Assembly: GCA_946480845.1 (NCBI GenBank)
Contig: CAMLLJ010000011.1
Coordinates: 1-25,712, forward strand
Reading direction: 5' to 3'
Length of the DNA: 25,712 nt
Origin: an uncultured Gemmatimonadota bacterium
GTDB taxonomy: Bacteria > Gemmatimonadota > Gemmatimonadetes > Gemmatimonadales > GWC2-71-9
The notes under the pieces were generated by a model that worked only from the letters and a program-made list of their open reading frames with translations, was not told the origin of the DNA and searched no databases. Shown here piece by piece: positions 7,630-15,944 of this stretch. Position 1 is the stretch's first letter; each line of letters begins with the position of its first letter. A program made the position numbers and the translations under genes.

Positions 7630-8280
7630 CTAATCCACCGAATCGACCACCCGCGCCAGCCACCCCTTCACGCCGTCGCGCGGCTTGGGCGGGAGCAGCT
7701 CGGTCGGCAGCCGCTCCCGGATCTTCAGGTCGCCGAGCTTGAGCTCGCCGGTGAGCCGCACGACGAGCCCGTTGGGCTCGGCGCCGAGCTGCGGCGACAG
7801 CTTGTGCTTGGTCCCGCCGAAGATCGCCGAGCATTCGTTCTCCACCCGCGTCCCCGCCGGCAGCGTCAGCAGCACGGAGCCGAAGAGCACGTCCACCTCG
7901 ATCTCCAGGACATCGCTGCTGAACAGCGCGTCGCGCAGGTCCAGCTTCATCTCGCCGCAGATCACCTTGAGCTCGAGCATCCGCGGCACGGTCCACGCGC
8001 CGTCGCGCTCGGTGGTGCTGAAGATGGCGGAGAGGCGGAGCGAGTTGGCCGCCGGGCCGAGCGTCGCGGGCGGCATGTAGGCGGTGACGGACAGCGCATC
8101 GGCCTCGCCGGTTGGCTCGAGGTCGGCGATGATCGCGCCGATCGCGGCCGGCGAGGGCGCCTCGTTGATCAGCGCGAGCCGCAGCTCGAAGAGCTCGACG
8201 GAGATGACATTCCGCGCCTGCGCGATGCAGAGCGCGTGGATCGCGTCCCGGCGGGCGTCGAGCAGCGCGTCGTGGCTCAT
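7630..8280 (-). CDS. DUF1707/LiaF-C-like domain protein
   Basis: 216 residues. The N-terminal 55 residues resemble the DUF1707 helical module (short helices with an ISVELFELRLALINEA segment followed by a small-residue stretch). From about residue 95 the sequence is like the C-terminal beta-rich domain of LiaF/cell-wall-active antibiotic response proteins: WTVPRMLELKVICGEMKLDLRDALF, then LEIEVDVLFGSVLLTLPAGTRV. That domain forms a right-handed beta-helix of short repeated strands and in Firmicutes modulates envelope-stress signalling. No membrane segment is visible, so it is probably a soluble form. It is divergent from the DUF255 gene. The assignment is by pattern, with moderate confidence; the role here is unknown. 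Confidence 0.7.
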   Translation of the reverse strand: MSHDALLDARRDAIHALCIAQARNVISVELFELRLALINEAPSPAAIGAIIADLEPTGEADALSVTAYMPPATLGPAANSLRLSAIFSTTERDGAWTVPRMLELKVICGEMKLDLRDALFSSDVLEIEVDVLFGSVLLTLPAGTRVENECSAIFGGTKHKLSPQLGAEPNGLVVRLTGELKLGDLKIRERLPTELLPPKPRDGVKGWLARVVDSVD

Positions 8281-8284
8281 CCGC

Positions 8285-8292
8285 CAAATATA
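8285..8292 (-). promoter_or_regulatory. Perfect TAnnTTTG element 4 bases before the DUF1707-like start
   Basis: On the minus strand TATATTTG (8292 to 8285) is followed by GCGG and the ATG at 8280. It matches all fixed positions of the Bacteroidota -7 consensus TAnnTTTG. With the transcription start expected a few bases downstream, the mRNA would begin at or next to the ATG. No -33 TTTG is visible at the usual distance. Confidence 0.5.
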
Positions 8293-8323
8293 GCGCCCGG
8301 TTCAGCCGGGGCGGGACTTCGCC

Positions 8324-8331
8324 TAGCTTGG
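8324..8331 (+). promoter_or_regulatory. Candidate -7 element (TAGCTTGG) before the DUF255 start
   Basis: TAGCTTGG ends 3 bases before the ATG at 8335 and matches TAnnTT plus a G at the eighth position. It is divergent from the element at 8285-8292; between them lies CCCGG-ttcag-CCGGG (8296-8310), a small palindrome that could be an operator. Confidence 0.42.
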
Positions 8332-8334
8332 AGC

Positions 8335-10401
8335 ATGTCGGAGAACCGCCTCGCCGGCGCCGCGTCGGCCTACCTGCAGAGCGCCGCGCACCAGCCGATC
8401 CACTGGTTCCCCTGGGGAACCGACGCGTTCGACGCCGCGCGCCGGGCCGACCGGCCGGTGCTGCTCGACATCGGCGCCGTCTGGTGCCACTGGTGCCACG
8501 TCATGGACGGCGAGTCCTACGAGGACCCCGCCCTCGCCGACTACCTGAACGAGCATTTCGTCTGCATCAAGGTGGACCGCGACGAGCGGCCCGACGTGGA
8601 CGCGCGCTACCAGCGGGCCGTCCAGCTCCTGATCCAGCAGGGCGGCTGGCCGCTCACCGCCTTCCTCACTCCCGAGGGCCAGGTCTTCTACGGCGGGACC
8701 TACTTCCCGCCCGACGGGCGGCATGGACGGCCCGCCTTCCGCACCGTGCTCGAGCGGGTGCTCGAGGCGTGGCGCGAGCGGCGCGACCAGGTCACCGCCC
8801 AGGCCGCGGCCATCCGCGAGTCGCTCGACGCGCACCTCGACGAGGCGCGCCCGGGCGAGCTGTCTCCCGCGCTGGCGAGCGGTGCGGTCGCGCAGATGGC
8901 CCGCGCGTTCGACAGCGTGCACGGCGGGTTCGGCACCCAGCCCAAGTTCCCCCACCCTGCCGCCATCCTGCTCCTGCTGCACCGCTGGCATGACACCCGC
9001 GACGACGCGGTCCGCCGGATGATCGACCGGACGCTCGAGGGCATGGCCCGCGGCGGCGTGCACGACCAGCTGGCCGGCGGGTTCCACCGCTACAGCGTGG
9101 ACGCCCGGTGGATCGTGCCGCACTTCGAGAAGATGGCGTACGACAACTCGGAGCTGCTCCGCGCCTACGTCGCCGCGGCGACGGCCCTGGGCACCGCGGA
9201 ATACGCCGAGGTGGCGCGCGGGATCGTCCGCTGGGTGCGCGACGTGCTCGCCGATCCCGCCGGCGGTTACGGGACCAGCCAGGACGCGGACGTGGGGCTC
9301 GAGGACGACGGCGACTACTTCACCTGGACGCGGGACGAGGCGGCGGCGGTGCTGTCGGCGGAGGAGCTCGCGGTGGCCGCGGCGATCTACGACATCGGCA
9401 CCGCGGGCGAGATGCACCACGATCCCGGCCGGAACGTGCTCTTCGTCGCCGACTCGGCGCCGGCCATCGCGCGCCGGATGGGCGGGGACGCGGCGGCGGT
9501 CGCGGCACTGCTCGACTCCGCGAAGGCGAAGCTGCTCGCCGCCCGCGCCCGGCGCCCGGCGCCGTTCATCGACCGCACCCGCTACGCGGCGTGGAACGGG
9601 ATGCTGGCGGCGGCCCTGCTCCGCGCCGGCGCCGCGCTCGGCGACGACTGGGCGCACAGCCACGCGCTTCTCTCGCTGGCCCGGCTCCGCGCCGAGTCGC
9701 CGGAGCCGGACGCCGTGCCGCATGCCCCGGGCGGCGCCAGCGGCATCCTCGACGACCAGGTGCAGGTCGCCGCGGCCGCCATCGAGGCGTACGAAGCCAC
9801 CGGCGACCGCGACTGGCTCCGCTGGGCCGAGGCGATGCTCGCGCGGGTCTGGCGCGACTATCTCGACGACCAGGGCGGCGGGCTCTTCGACATCGCGCGC
9901 GACCGGGGCGGCGAGGGGCTGCTGCCGGCGCGGGCCCGCCCGGTGCAGGATGCCCCGACGCCGTCGCCCAACGGCACGGCCGCGATCGCCGCCGCGCGGC
10001 TGGCGGAGCTCACCGGCAGCAGCGAGTGGCGCGCGCGCGCCGAGGCGCTGGTGCGCGCATTCGCCGGCACGGCGACCGAGCTGGGCCTCCATGCCGCGAC
10101 GCTGATCATCGCGGCGGACTGGCTGCTCAACCCGATCACCCACCTCGCCGTCGCCTCCGCGGGCGGCGATACGGCGGCGGACCGCATGCATCGCCTCGCG
10201 CTGGCGGCGCCCGTCCCCCGGCGCGTCGTGCATCGGCTGGCGGGTGGCGCCCCCGCGGCCGGGCTCCCGCCGGCGCTCGCCGCCATGCTGGCCTCGGCCG
10301 GGGCGGGCCCCGCGCGCGGCTTTCTCTGCGTGGGCGAGCGCTGTCAGGCGCCGGTCGAGGGAGAGGCGGCGTGGGCGGCGGTCCTCGAGGCCCTGCGCTA
10401 G
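8335..10401 (+). CDS. DUF255 thioredoxin-domain protein (YyaL/SPATA20 family)
   Basis: 688 residues, the usual length of this family. The N-terminal thioredoxin-fold domain starts with the family signature AAHQPIHWFPWG and carries the redox motif WCHWCHVM with C51 and C54, then VKVDRDERPD-like sequence (IKVDRDERPDVDARY) and QGGWPLTAFLTPEG. The C-terminal two thirds form an (alpha/alpha)6 barrel like N-acylglucosamine 2-epimerase/glycosidases, with HDQLAGGFHRYSVD, HFEKMAYDN, SQDADV and AWNGM segments. The biochemical role of the family is not established; a redox-linked carbohydrate or protein-modifying function has been guessed. The start at 8335 fits the conserved N-terminus, although the same frame stays open far upstream across the opposite gene. 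No signal peptide. Confidence 0.92.
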   Translation: MSENRLAGAASAYLQSAAHQPIHWFPWGTDAFDAARRADRPVLLDIGAVWCHWCHVMDGESYEDPALADYLNEHFVCIKVDRDERPDVDARYQRAVQLLIQQGGWPLTAFLTPEGQVFYGGTYFPPDGRHGRPAFRTVLERVLEAWRERRDQVTAQAAAIRESLDAHLDEARPGELSPALASGAVAQMARAFDSVHGGFGTQPKFPHPAAILLLLHRWHDTRDDAVRRMIDRTLEGMARGGVHDQLAGGFHRYSVDARWIVPHFEKMAYDNSELLRAYVAAATALGTAEYAEVARGIVRWVRDVLADPAGGYGTSQDADVGLEDDGDYFTWTRDEAAAVLSAEELAVAAAIYDIGTAGEMHHDPGRNVLFVADSAPAIARRMGGDAAAVAALLDSAKAKLLAARARRPAPFIDRTRYAAWNGMLAAALLRAGAALGDDWAHSHALLSLARLRAESPEPDAVPHAPGGASGILDDQVQVAAAAIEAYEATGDRDWLRWAEAMLARVWRDYLDDQGGGLFDIARDRGGEGLLPARARPVQDAPTPSPNGTAAIAAARLAELTGSSEWRARAEALVRAFAGTATELGLHAATLIIAADWLLNPITHLAVASAGGDTAADRMHRLALAAPVPRRVVHRLAGGAPAAGLPPALAAMLASAGAGPARGFLCVGERCQAPVEGEAAWAAVLEALR

Positions 10402-10406
10402 ATTCC
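10399..10406 (+). promoter_or_regulatory. Candidate -7 element (TAGATTCC) upstream of the cyclophilin gene
   Basis: TAGATT overlaps the stop codon (TAG, 10399-10401) of the DUF255 gene and lies about 55 bases before the cyclophilin start. It fits the TAnnTT pattern. A transcript from here would carry a 5' leader containing the hairpin at 10420-10436 and a Shine-Dalgarno sequence. Confidence 0.3.
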
Positions 10407-10419
10407 GCGCTGGCAGCCT

Positions 10420-10436
10420 GCGCGCCTCCGGCGCGC
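10420..10436 (+). other. Short GC-rich hairpin in the DUF255-ppiB gap
   Basis: GCGCGCC (10420-10426) and GGCGCGC (10430-10436) are exact reverse complements around the loop TCC. No T-run follows. It could weakly terminate the upstream gene or form a 5' leader structure for ppiB. Confidence 0.4.
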
Positions 10437-10458
10437 CCACCCACGACGAGAGGAATCA

Positions 10459-10908
10459 GTGGTGAAGACCGCAACGATCGAGACGAGCAGGGGCACCATC
10501 GTGGCCGAGCTGTTCGACACCGAGGTGCCCGGCACCGTCGCGAATTTCGAGAAGCTCGCCAACAGCGAGTTCTACGACGGCACGCGCTTCCACCGCGTGA
10601 TCAATAATTTCATGATCCAGGGCGGCGACCCCCTGTCGAAGGACGCGGGCAACCCGCGCGTGGGCACCGGCGGCCCGGGCTATACCATCAAGTGCGAGAC
10701 CCACCTCAACAAGCACAGGCACGTTGCCGGATCGCTCTCCATGGCCCACGCCGGCAAGGACACCGGCGGGAGCCAGTTCTTCATCTGCCACGGGCCCCAG
10801 CCGCACCTCGACGGCAAGCACACCGTCTTCGGCCAGGTGAAGACCGGTCAGGACATCGTCAACGCGATCCGGCAGAACGACGTCATCACCTCCATCCGGG
10901 TGGCGTGA
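10459..10908 (+). CDS. ppiB: Peptidyl-prolyl cis-trans isomerase, cyclophilin type
   Basis: 149 residues, a single short bacterial cyclophilin domain that speeds cis-trans isomerisation of X-Pro bonds in folding proteins. Active-site motifs are present: [14 protein letters not shown] contains the catalytic arginine and FMIQGGD, then [30 protein letters not shown]. No signal peptide, so cytosolic. Two consecutive GTG codons at 10459 and 10462 can serve as start; the AGGAA at 10451-10455 is better spaced for 10462, giving a one-residue shorter protein. The following DUF6941 frame begins at the stop codon, so the two are probably translationally coupled. Confidence 0.93.
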   Translation: MVKTATIETSRGTIVAELFDTEVPGTVANFEKLANSEFYDGTRFHRVINNFMIQGGDPLSKDAGNPRVGTGGPGYTIKCETHLNKHRHVAGSLSMAHAGKDTGGSQFFICHGPQPHLDGKHTVFGQVKTGQDIVNAIRQNDVITSIRVA

Positions 10909-10909
10909 G

Positions 10910-11317
10910 CTGCACATCGACCTCGCGCTGATCGCGGACTATGCGCTGATCGACCAGCAGGGGAAGCTCAGCGTCATGGGCATCTTCCAGCACGTCTGGG
11001 TGCAGACGTTTCCCGCGACGCACCACCGCACCCACCTGGTGCTCCGGGTGAAGGGGCGGCGGACCGAGATCGGGACGCACTCGATCCAGATCCGCTTCCT
11101 CGACGACCAGGGCGCCCAGCTCATCGGCGGCGACGGGACGGTGCAGTTCGGCGAGCCGCCGGCGGGCGTGGTGGACGTCGAAGCGGGCGCCGTGCTGGTC
11201 TTCGACGTCCCGCTGCCGCGGGCCGGGGAGTACGCCTTCGAGATCAGCCTGGACGGCGGCGAGACCACCCGGGTCCCTCTCACCGCAAGCGCGGCCCAGC
11301 CCTTCACCGGCGAATAG
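10910..11317 (+). CDS. DUF6941 family protein, probable CTG start
   Basis: 135 residues if translation begins at CTG 10910, one base after the cyclophilin stop. The sequence HIDLALIADYALIDQQGKLSVMGIF matches the conserved N-terminus I know of DUF6941 proteins, followed by HVWVQTFPATHHRTHLVLRV and a beta-sandwich-like body. The first ATG in frame is at 10976, which would cut off this conserved stretch of 22 residues. No ATG, GTG or TTG occurs in frame close upstream, so a CTG start helped by termination-reinitiation is the simplest reading. No signal peptide or catalytic residues are visible; the function of the family is unknown to me. An annotation starting at 10976 would be the conservative alternative. 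Confidence 0.72.
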   Translation: MHIDLALIADYALIDQQGKLSVMGIFQHVWVQTFPATHHRTHLVLRVKGRRTEIGTHSIQIRFLDDQGAQLIGGDGTVQFGEPPAGVVDVEAGAVLVFDVPLPRAGEYAFEISLDGGETTRVPLTASAAQPFTGE

Positions 11318-11334
11318 CCCTCCTGGGGAATCCG

Positions 11335-11916
11335 ATGCCGCTCACCCGCCAGCAGGGCCTCGAGCTGATGCACGAGTACACGCAGTCCGAGGCGCTCCGC
11401 CGGCACATGTACGCCGTGGAGATCGCCATGCGGGCGATGGCGGCGCGGAGCGGCGAGGACCCCGAGCGCTGGGGCCTCGTCGGCCTGCTCCACGACTTCG
11501 ACTACGAACGCTTCCCCAACGACGCGCACTCGCCGGTGGACGAGCACCCGGCCGAGGGCGTCCGGCTGCTCGCCGCCCGCGGTCTCCCGGACGACATGCA
11601 GCGCGCCATCCTCGGCCACGCCACCTACACCGGCGTGCCCCGCGACACCCCGATGGCGCGGGCGCTCTTCGCCGTGGACGAGCTGTGCGGATTCCTGGTG
11701 GCGTGCGCCCTGGTGCGGCCTTCGAAGAGCCTGGCCGACCTCGAGGTGGCCAGCGTGCGGAAGAAGCTCAAGGACAAGGGCTTCGCCCGCGGGGTGAGCC
11801 GGGAGGATGTGCTGCGGGGGGCGGAGGAGATCGGGACGCCGCTGGAAGAGCATATCGGCTTCGTGCTCGAGGCGCTTCGCCCCCACGAGCACGCGATCGG
11901 CCTCGGCGGGGGATGA
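11335..11916 (+). CDS. HD-domain protein
   Basis: 193 residues. It has the pattern of metal-dependent HD phosphohydrolases: H24 in LRRHMYAVE, the HD pair H53-D54 in LVGLLHDFDYERFP, H95 in ILGHATYTG and D115 in FAVDELCGF. This matches the compact HDIG-type hydrolases often annotated as hydrolases of nucleotides or small phosphate esters; the substrate is not known. It is cytosolic. Upstream GGGGAA (11324-11329) may serve as a weak ribosome site. The stop overlaps the ATG of the following phospholipase-like gene (ATGA at 11913-11916), so the two proteins are probably made together. Confidence 0.86.
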   Translation: MPLTRQQGLELMHEYTQSEALRRHMYAVEIAMRAMAARSGEDPERWGLVGLLHDFDYERFPNDAHSPVDEHPAEGVRLLAARGLPDDMQRAILGHATYTGVPRDTPMARALFAVDELCGFLVACALVRPSKSLADLEVASVRKKLKDKGFARGVSREDVLRGAEEIGTPLEEHIGFVLEALRPHEHAIGLGGG

Positions 11917-13310
11917 AGCGGGCGCGCTGGGCCCGCTACGCGCAGGCCGTCGATTCGGCCATGACCCGGGCGGCCGGCAGCCGGCCCATTCCCGGGAACC
12001 GGGTGACCCCGCTGATCGACGGCGAAGCCGCCTACGCCGCCATGCGCGAGACCATCATCGGCGCGCGCCACTGGGTCCACTTCGAGAACTACATCATCCG
12101 GAGCGACGTGATCGGCTGGCAGTTCGCCGAGCTGCTCGCGGCGCGCGCGAAGGAAGGGATCCGGGTGCGCGTCCTCTACGACTGGCTCGGCTCCTTCGGC
12201 ACGTCGCGCCGCTACTGGCGCTTCCTCCGGGAGGCCGGGGTCGAGGTGCGCGCCTTCAACCCGTTCAAGGTCGTGAACGTCGTGGGCGTCTTCAGCCGGA
12301 ACCACCGCAAGCTGGTGTCTGCCGATGGCCGCCGCGCGGTGATGGGCGGACTCTGCATCGGTGACGAGTGGACCGGCGACGGCACGCCGGGCAGCGAGCC
12401 CTGGCGCGACAGCGCGATCGACGTCGAGGGGCCCGCCGCCGTCATGCTCGACCGCACCTTCGAGGTGACCTGGAAGGAGGCCGGCGGCGAGATCCCGGCC
12501 CCTGAAGCGCCGGTCGAGGTGCCGGCCGCCGGCGATGCCGAAGTGCGGGTCATCGCCGGGGAGCCGGGGCGGGAGCGCGCCTACCGGGTGATCGAGATGC
12601 TGGCCGCCGGCGCCCTGGAGCGCCTCTGGATCACCGACGCCTACCTGGTGGCCCCGCCCCGGCTCTTCCAGGCGCTGCGTGACGCCGCGCGCGACGGCGT
12701 GGACGTGCGCCTGCTGGTGCCGGGGTCGAGCGACATCCCGCTGGTCCGGAACCTGACCCGCATCGGCTACCGCGACCTGCTGGCGAGCGGCGTCCGCATC
12801 TTCGAATGGGACGGCGCCATGCTGCACGCCAAGACCGTCACTTCCGACGGCCGCTGGACCCGCATCGGCTCGAGCAACATCAATCCGGCGAGCCTGGTCG
12901 GGAACTATGAGCTCGACGTGCTGATCGAGGATCCGGTCGTGGCCGAGCCGCTCGAGGCGCAGTTGCGGCGTGACGTGCAGCGGAGCCGCGAGGTCCTGCG
13001 CCGGCCGATGCGCGGGCCGCGGCGGCTCGCGGGGCGGATGCCCACCGCGCTCCAGCTGGTGGCGCCGGAAGCGCCGGTCAGCCGGCGCCGCAGCACGCGC
13101 GAGATGCGCCACCGCGCGGCCCTCGCGCTCCGCACCGTCGTCGGGAACGCCCGGCGGTCGGTCTACGGGCCGCTCAGCATCCTGCTGGTCATCCTCGCCG
13201 CGCTCTTCATTGCCCTCCCCCGGCCCACCGCCTACGTGGTCGGCGCGCTCTGCGGCTGGTTCGCGCTGGGGGCCGCCCGGGAAGCGTTCCACCGGCGCGC
13301 GGACCGCTAG
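11913..13310 (+). CDS. Phospholipase D-like protein, cardiolipin synthase type, with C-terminal membrane anchor
   Basis: 465 residues with two HKD motifs, the mark of the PLD superfamily. The first is NHRKLVSADGRRAVMGG (H131, K133, D138), the second LHAKTVTSDGRWTRIGSSNIN (H305, K307, D312). Sequence style (VLYDWLGSFGTSRRYWRFLREAGVEVRAFNP) is that of bacterial cardiolipin synthases, which condense two phosphatidylglycerols into cardiolipin. Unusually, the N-terminus has no membrane segments; two hydrophobic segments lie at the C-terminus (about 419-434 and 438-455). It could anchor the enzyme with the catalytic part in the cytosol. The product is inferred from family; other phosphatidyl-transfer reactions are possible. 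Confidence 0.86.
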   Translation: MKRARWARYAQAVDSAMTRAAGSRPIPGNRVTPLIDGEAAYAAMRETIIGARHWVHFENYIIRSDVIGWQFAELLAARAKEGIRVRVLYDWLGSFGTSRRYWRFLREAGVEVRAFNPFKVVNVVGVFSRNHRKLVSADGRRAVMGGLCIGDEWTGDGTPGSEPWRDSAIDVEGPAAVMLDRTFEVTWKEAGGEIPAPEAPVEVPAAGDAEVRVIAGEPGRERAYRVIEMLAAGALERLWITDAYLVAPPRLFQALRDAARDGVDVRLLVPGSSDIPLVRNLTRIGYRDLLASGVRIFEWDGAMLHAKTVTSDGRWTRIGSSNINPASLVGNYELDVLIEDPVVAEPLEAQLRRDVQRSREVLRRPMRGPRRLAGRMPTALQLVAPEAPVSRRRSTREMRHRAALALRTVVGNARRSVYGPLSILLVILAALFIALPRPTAYVVGALCGWFALGAAREAFHRRADR

Positions 13311-13342
13311 GCGGCCGGCCGGCTCAACGTCCGCACACCCCC

Positions 13343-13900
13343 ATGCGTACCTCCACTGTAACCGATGCCGAACTGTCCGCCCGCGCGGCGGCGGGTGATG
13401 GCGATGCGTTCGGGGAGCTGGTGGACCGCCATGCCCCGCAGGCGCGCCGGGCGGCGCGGGTGGTGCTCGCTAACGACCAGGACGCCGACGACGCCGCGCA
13501 GGACGGGTTCCTGGCTGCCTGGCGCGCCATCGACCGCTACGACCGGTCGCGGCCGTTCCGGCCCTGGCTGATGCGGATCGTGGTGAACGCGGCGCGGGAC
13601 CTCCGCCGGCGCCAGGCGGTGCGGCGGACGGATGACCTCTCGCCCGCGCTCGCCGCCGGCGGTCCGTCGCCCGAGCGGGAAGCGGAGCGCGCGCTGCTCC
13701 GGGAGCGGCTGGCCGGGGCGCTCGCCGCCCTGCCCGAGCGGCAGCGGCTGGCGGTGACGATGTTCGACGCCGAGGGGTTCGCCCACTCGGAGATCGCGGA
13801 AGTGCTGGGCATTCCGGAGGGCACCGTGCGCTCGGACGTATTCCACGCCCGCCGCGCGCTCCGGACCATCCTGGGCCCGTACCTGGAGGAGGCACGATGA
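13343..13900 (+). CDS. ECF-type RNA polymerase sigma factor
   Basis: 185 residues. Region 2 (about 21-90: DAFGELVDRHAPQARRAARVVL, DADDAAQDGFLAAWRAIDRYD, FRPWLMRIVVNAARDLRRR) and region 4 (about 122-175: LPERQRLAVTMFDAEGFAHSEIAEVLGIPEGTVRSDVFHARRAL) are complete, with no region 3, as in extracytoplasmic-function sigma factors. It should direct RNA polymerase to a small set of envelope- or stress-related promoters. It heads a cluster whose genes mostly overlap: small membrane protein, Spy-like protein and a tripartite exporter. Its stop overlaps the start of the next gene (ATGA at 13897-13900), the usual layout for a sigma factor and its regulator. Only 32 bases separate it from the upstream gene, and no obvious promoter or ribosome site is visible there. 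Confidence 0.93.
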   Translation: MRTSTVTDAELSARAAAGDGDAFGELVDRHAPQARRAARVVLANDQDADDAAQDGFLAAWRAIDRYDRSRPFRPWLMRIVVNAARDLRRRQAVRRTDDLSPALAAGGPSPEREAERALLRERLAGALAALPERQRLAVTMFDAEGFAHSEIAEVLGIPEGTVRSDVFHARRALRTILGPYLEEAR

Positions 13901-14256
13901 CCAACCCGTTCGATTCGGGGCCCGACGAGCGCCTGGGCGCGCTGCTGCGCGCGCACCTCGAGGCGCCCGGGCACGGGGTCTTCGTCGCGCAGGTGCGCCG
14001 CGCGCTGGCCCGGCCGGCGCCCGACACCAGCTGGGATGTCCTGGCCGCCTGGGTGCGGCCGGGCCTTGCGGCCGCCGCGGCGCTGGCGCTGGCGGTGTCG
14101 CTCTGGATCGGGCTCGGCGCGGCCGGCGACATCGAACCGGTCTCGCTCGCGGATGCCGTGCAGTCCACCGGCCTGCCCGAGACGCTGCTCGCCGGCGCCG
14201 GCGGCGACGGCGCCAGCACCGACGCGATGCTCGCGGCCATCGTGGGAGAGCGCTGA
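13897..14256 (+). CDS. Small single-pass membrane protein, candidate anti-sigma factor
   Basis: 119 residues with one membrane segment at about 55-75 (GLAAAAALALAVSLWIGLG). The N-terminal part (1-52) would lie in the cytosol and contains helical stretches (ERLGALLRAHLEAPGHGVFVAQVRRALA); the C-terminal part would be outside. The position directly after and overlapping the sigma factor, plus this topology, are those of membrane anti-sigma factors. It lacks the HxxxCxxC zinc motif of the common ZAS family, so the role is inferred from position alone. It overlaps the Spy-like gene by one base (TGATG at 14254). Confidence 0.72.
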   Translation: MTNPFDSGPDERLGALLRAHLEAPGHGVFVAQVRRALARPAPDTSWDVLAAWVRPGLAAAAALALAVSLWIGLGAAGDIEPVSLADAVQSTGLPETLLAGAGGDGASTDAMLAAIVGER

Positions 14257-14651
14257 TGCAGAACCGGAGGCGCGCGGCGATCCTGCTCGCGGCCATGTTC
14301 CTGGTCGGCGCGCTCTGCGGCGCCGCCGGCATGCTGCTGGCCAACCGCGAGGGCGCGGGGCCGTCGCGCGAGCGGCGGCGCGGCCCGCGCGGCTACGTGG
14401 AGCACCTGACGCGCACGCTCGACCTCTCGCCGGAGCAGCGCGACAGCGTCCGCGCCATCGTGGAGCGGTACCGTCCGGCGATGGACTCGCTGCGCCGCGA
14501 AGTGGCGCCGCGCTTTGAAACTTTGCAGAACACGATCCGTTCGGAAATCCGGCTGCAGCTCTCCCCCGACCAGCAGCGCCGGCTTGCCGACATGACCAAG
14601 AGGTTCGATTCGATGCGCACCCGAGGAGATGACAACCATGCGCCGCGCTAG
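14256..14651 (+). CDS. Spy/CpxP-like periplasmic protein with N-terminal membrane anchor
   Basis: 131 residues. A hydrophobic segment at about 7-29 acts as signal anchor, followed by a charged helical domain with two Spy-type motifs: LDLSPEQRDSVRAIVERYRP near 56-73 and LQLSPDQQRRLADMTKRFD near 100-118. In Spy, CpxP and ZraP the LTxxQ-like motifs mark a cradle-shaped periplasmic chaperone or sensor that responds to envelope damage or metals. Placement between a sigma factor and an exporter suggests it senses or buffers the same stress. It overlaps the exporter outer-membrane gene at its 3' end by 14 bases. Note that the uncleaved anchor is a prediction only. Confidence 0.78.
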   Translation: MQNRRRAAILLAAMFLVGALCGAAGMLLANREGAGPSRERRRGPRGYVEHLTRTLDLSPEQRDSVRAIVERYRPAMDSLRREVAPRFETLQNTIRSEIRLQLSPDQQRRLADMTKRFDSMRTRGDDNHAPR

Positions 14652-15944
14652 CCTGGCGCTCGCCGCACTGCTCGCGCTCGCCGGCGCGCCGCTCGCCGCG
14701 CAGTCCCCCGACTCGACGGCGCCGGGCGTGACCCTCGCCGAGGCGGTGCGCCTCGCCGAAGCGGTGCAGCCGCGCGTGGTGCAGGCCCAGGGCGCGGTGC
14801 GCAACGCCGACGTGCGGGTGCGCAGCGCCAGGGCGGCGTACCTGCCCTCGCTCGACCTGCGCTCCAGCACCAACCAGTCGTACTCGGGCGTGCCGTCGCG
14901 CATCGACCCGGTGACCGGCCTGCAGAGCGGCAGCGCGAGCGGGAGCATCAGCACCTCGCTCAGCTCGAGCGTGGACCTGTTCACCGGCTTCCGCCGCGGC
15001 GCCGACACCCGCGCCGCCCGCGCCGATGCCGAGGCGGCCGAGGCGGACTTCGTGGACGCGCGGTTCCAGCAGGCCCTCACCACGACGAACCAGTTCTTCG
15101 ACGCGCTGGCCGCGCGCCAGCTCCTCTCGGTGCGCGAGGCGAGCGTGCGCCGCGCCGAGGAACAGCTCAAGGTCTCCATCAACAAGCTCGCGGCCGGCTC
15201 GGCCACCCGCTCGGACTCGCTGCGCTCCCGCGTCACGCTGGGCAACGCGCAGCTCCAGCTGGTGCAGGCCCAGGCGTCGCTCGCCTCCGCGGAGGCCAAC
15301 CTCGCCCGCCTGATCGGCCGCGCCGGCCGGGTGCGGGCCGAGGACGACTCGAGCTACTACCAGGTCACCTTCGCCGACGACAGCGCCGCGCTCCGGGCCG
15401 AGGCGGAATCGCGCTCGCCGCAGCTTCAGTCGGCGCGCGCCAACGCCGAGGCGTCGGACGCCTCGCTCCGCGCCGCGCGCTCGGCCTACTGGCCCACGCT
15501 CTCGCTGTCGGGCAACTACGGCTTCAGCGGCAGCCGCTCCAACGACTACAACCTGTACGGCAACCGGTCGATGAGCCTGTCGCTCAGCTACCCGATCTTC
15601 AACCGCTTCTCGCGCGAGCAGAACATCGAGATCCAGCGGAACGCGGCCCAGCTGGCCGACGCGCAGGCGGCGGAGACGGCGCGCCTGGTGTCGGCCAACC
15701 TGACCACGCAGCTGGCGCAGCTCGAGGCGGCGCGGACCCGGATCGGCATCACGGTGACCAGCGTCGCCGCGGCCCAGGAAGACCTCCGCGTCCAGCAGGA
15801 GCGGTACCGCCTGGGCGCCTCGACCATCGTGGACGTGCTCACGTCGCAGGAGTCGCTCGACCAGGCCGAGGTGGATGCCGTCAACGCCCGGTTCGACTTC
15901 CTCCGCGCCAAGGCCCAGATCGAAGCCCTCATCGGACGCGACCT

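Noticed and set aside
7522..8334. Upstream extension of the DUF255 frame to 7522
   Set aside because: The extension reads antisense through the DUF1707-like gene and the palindrome, and the conserved N-terminus begins at 8335.
8323..10440. Very long open frame on the minus strand opposite the DUF255 gene
   Set aside because: It is antisense to a clearly conserved gene with catalytic motifs, and its translation is low-complexity Arg/Ala/His-rich, as expected for shadows in GC-rich DNA. The same holds for the long minus-strand frames at 2799-4499 and 19785-21389.
10976..11317. ATG at 10976 as the start of the DUF6941 gene
   Set aside because: It would remove the conserved N-terminal segment; kept only as the conservative alternative.
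14629..14637. Upstream ATG at 14629 as start of the TolC-like gene
   Set aside because: The GAGGAG ribosome site directly touches this ATG; the ATG at 14638 has proper spacing and still leaves a complete signal peptide.
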